Below are positions 5,780 through 6,306 of a stretch of DNA of 6,306 nucleotides, one piece after another. Below the pieces are notes generated by a model, which was not told the origin of the DNA, did not search any database, and saw only the letters and a list, made by a program, of their open reading frames with translations. Both the position numbers and the translations under genes were made by a program. Origin of the DNA: Methanoregulaceae archaeon (lineage in GTDB: Archaea; Halobacteriota; Methanomicrobia; Methanomicrobiales; Methanospirillaceae); assembly GCA_013331415.1 (NCBI GenBank), contig DUGL01000086.1, positions 2,918-9,223 of the forward strand. Reading direction: 5' to 3'. Numbering within the stretch: the first letter of the stretch is position 1; each line of letters begins with the position of its first letter.

Positions 5780-6306
5780 CAGCGAAGAAAGAGAAAGGCC
5801 AGGAAGGAGTCCTCAGGAGGATTGCCGGCCCTGTCGTCACTGCGGTCAATATTGATGCGCACATGTATGATGTGGTGAAGGTCGGCCATGAGGAGCTCAT
5901 GGGCGAGGTGATCAAGATCCAGGGTGACGAGACGATCATCCAGGTCTACGAGGACACCTCAGGGATCAGACCCGGAGAACCCGTGACCAACACGGGGCTT
6001 TCTCTCGCCGTGGAGCTCGGTCCGGGACTCCTGACCAGTATTTATGACGGGATCCAGCGGCCCCTGTCTGTCCTCGTCGACAAGATGGGGAATTTCATCC
6101 AGCGGGGGGTCTCGGCGCCCGGGCTTGATCACCAGAAGAAATGGGAGTTCAAGCCGCTTGTAAAGGAAGGAGACAAGGTGTCACCCGGTTCAATCATCGG
6201 GGAAGTCCAGGAGACAAACATCGTCCACCGGGTCCTGGTCCCCCCCAATGTACGGGGAGGCACCATAACGAGCATCAGGGCAGGGTCCTTTACCGTTGAT
6301 GAGGTC
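5770..6306 (+). CDS. ahaA: A1AO ATP synthase catalytic subunit A, N-terminal part
   Basis: AhaA is the catalytic subunit of the A1 head, where ADP and phosphate become ATP. The window holds 179 codons and cuts the gene at its right edge, so the Walker A loop and catalytic residues are not visible. What is seen is the beta-barrel crown (RIAGPVVTAVNIDAHMYDVV at about 17-36, MGEVIKIQGDETIIQVYEDT, GPGLLTSIYDGIQRPL) and much of the subunit A-specific bulge domain (FIQRGVSAPGLD, then KWEFKPLVKEGDKVSPGSII). An ATP synthase subunit B would lack this bulge. The start is GTG at 5770: an in-frame TGA at 5764-5766 excludes anything upstream, and the next in-frame Met lies inside the conserved barrel. The ribosome binding site is weak (GGTG, then TTGATC, 5759-5768) and the start overlaps ahaF by 10 bases, so translational coupling is likely. 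Confidence 0.96.
   Translation, partial: MEVTAKKEKGQEGVLRRIAGPVVTAVNIDAHMYDVVKVGHEELMGEVIKIQGDETIIQVYEDTSGIRPGEPVTNTGLSLAVELGPGLLTSIYDGIQRPLSVLVDKMGNFIQRGVSAPGLDHQKKWEFKPLVKEGDKVSPGSIIGEVQETNIVHRVLVPPNVRGGTITSIRAGSFTVDEV

Overview
The window is the 5' half of an archaeal A1AO-type ATP synthase operon, with its promoter-proximal flank and two unrelated upstream genes. Base composition is moderately GC-rich with a C/G-biased third codon position. Ribosome binding sites are strong matches to the archaeal anti-Shine-Dalgarno (GGAGGT, GAGGTGAT). The gene order H-I-K-E-C-F-A is that of euryarchaeal methanogens. Protein style, together with a BofA-like membrane protein next door, suggests a member of the Methanomicrobiales (Methanoregula/Methanosphaerula/Methanoculleus relatives). 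That placement is inference from general resemblance, not a database match.

Layout: (1) 1-97 is the last 31 codons of a small membrane protein resembling the BofA family. A short GC hairpin and T-rich tract follow it. (2) 171-707 encodes a 178-residue protein I do not recognise, with a good ribosome binding site. (3) 708-1254 is about 550 bases with no convincing gene. It carries a T7 run that could end transcription of the upstream gene, and an AT-rich TATA-like pocket just before the ATP synthase operon. (4) 1255 to the window end holds ahaH, ahaI, ahaK, ahaE, ahaC, ahaF and the start of ahaA, all on the + strand. These genes overlap or are separated by at most 15 bases, so they almost certainly form one transcription unit. 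ahaA is cut by the window edge, and ahaB, ahaD and perhaps ahaG are expected beyond it.

How the genes work together: AhaI (stator ion channel) and the AhaK ring (rotor) form the membrane AO motor. AhaC is the socket joining the ring to the central stalk. AhaE and AhaH form the peripheral stalks. AhaF is a central-stalk regulatory subunit. AhaA is the catalytic subunit of the A1 head. In a methanogen the complex turns the ion gradient made by methanogenesis into ATP.

The most noteworthy feature is in AhaK. It is a single-hairpin rotor subunit with carboxylates in both helices (Glu41 and Glu70, followed by Thr71). Glu41 aligns with the Gln32/Glu32 ion-ligand position of Na+-dependent F-type rotors, which suggests a two-carboxylate, possibly Na+-binding site. 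Otherwise the operon is canonical, and I found no new defence, mobile or other undescribed system here.
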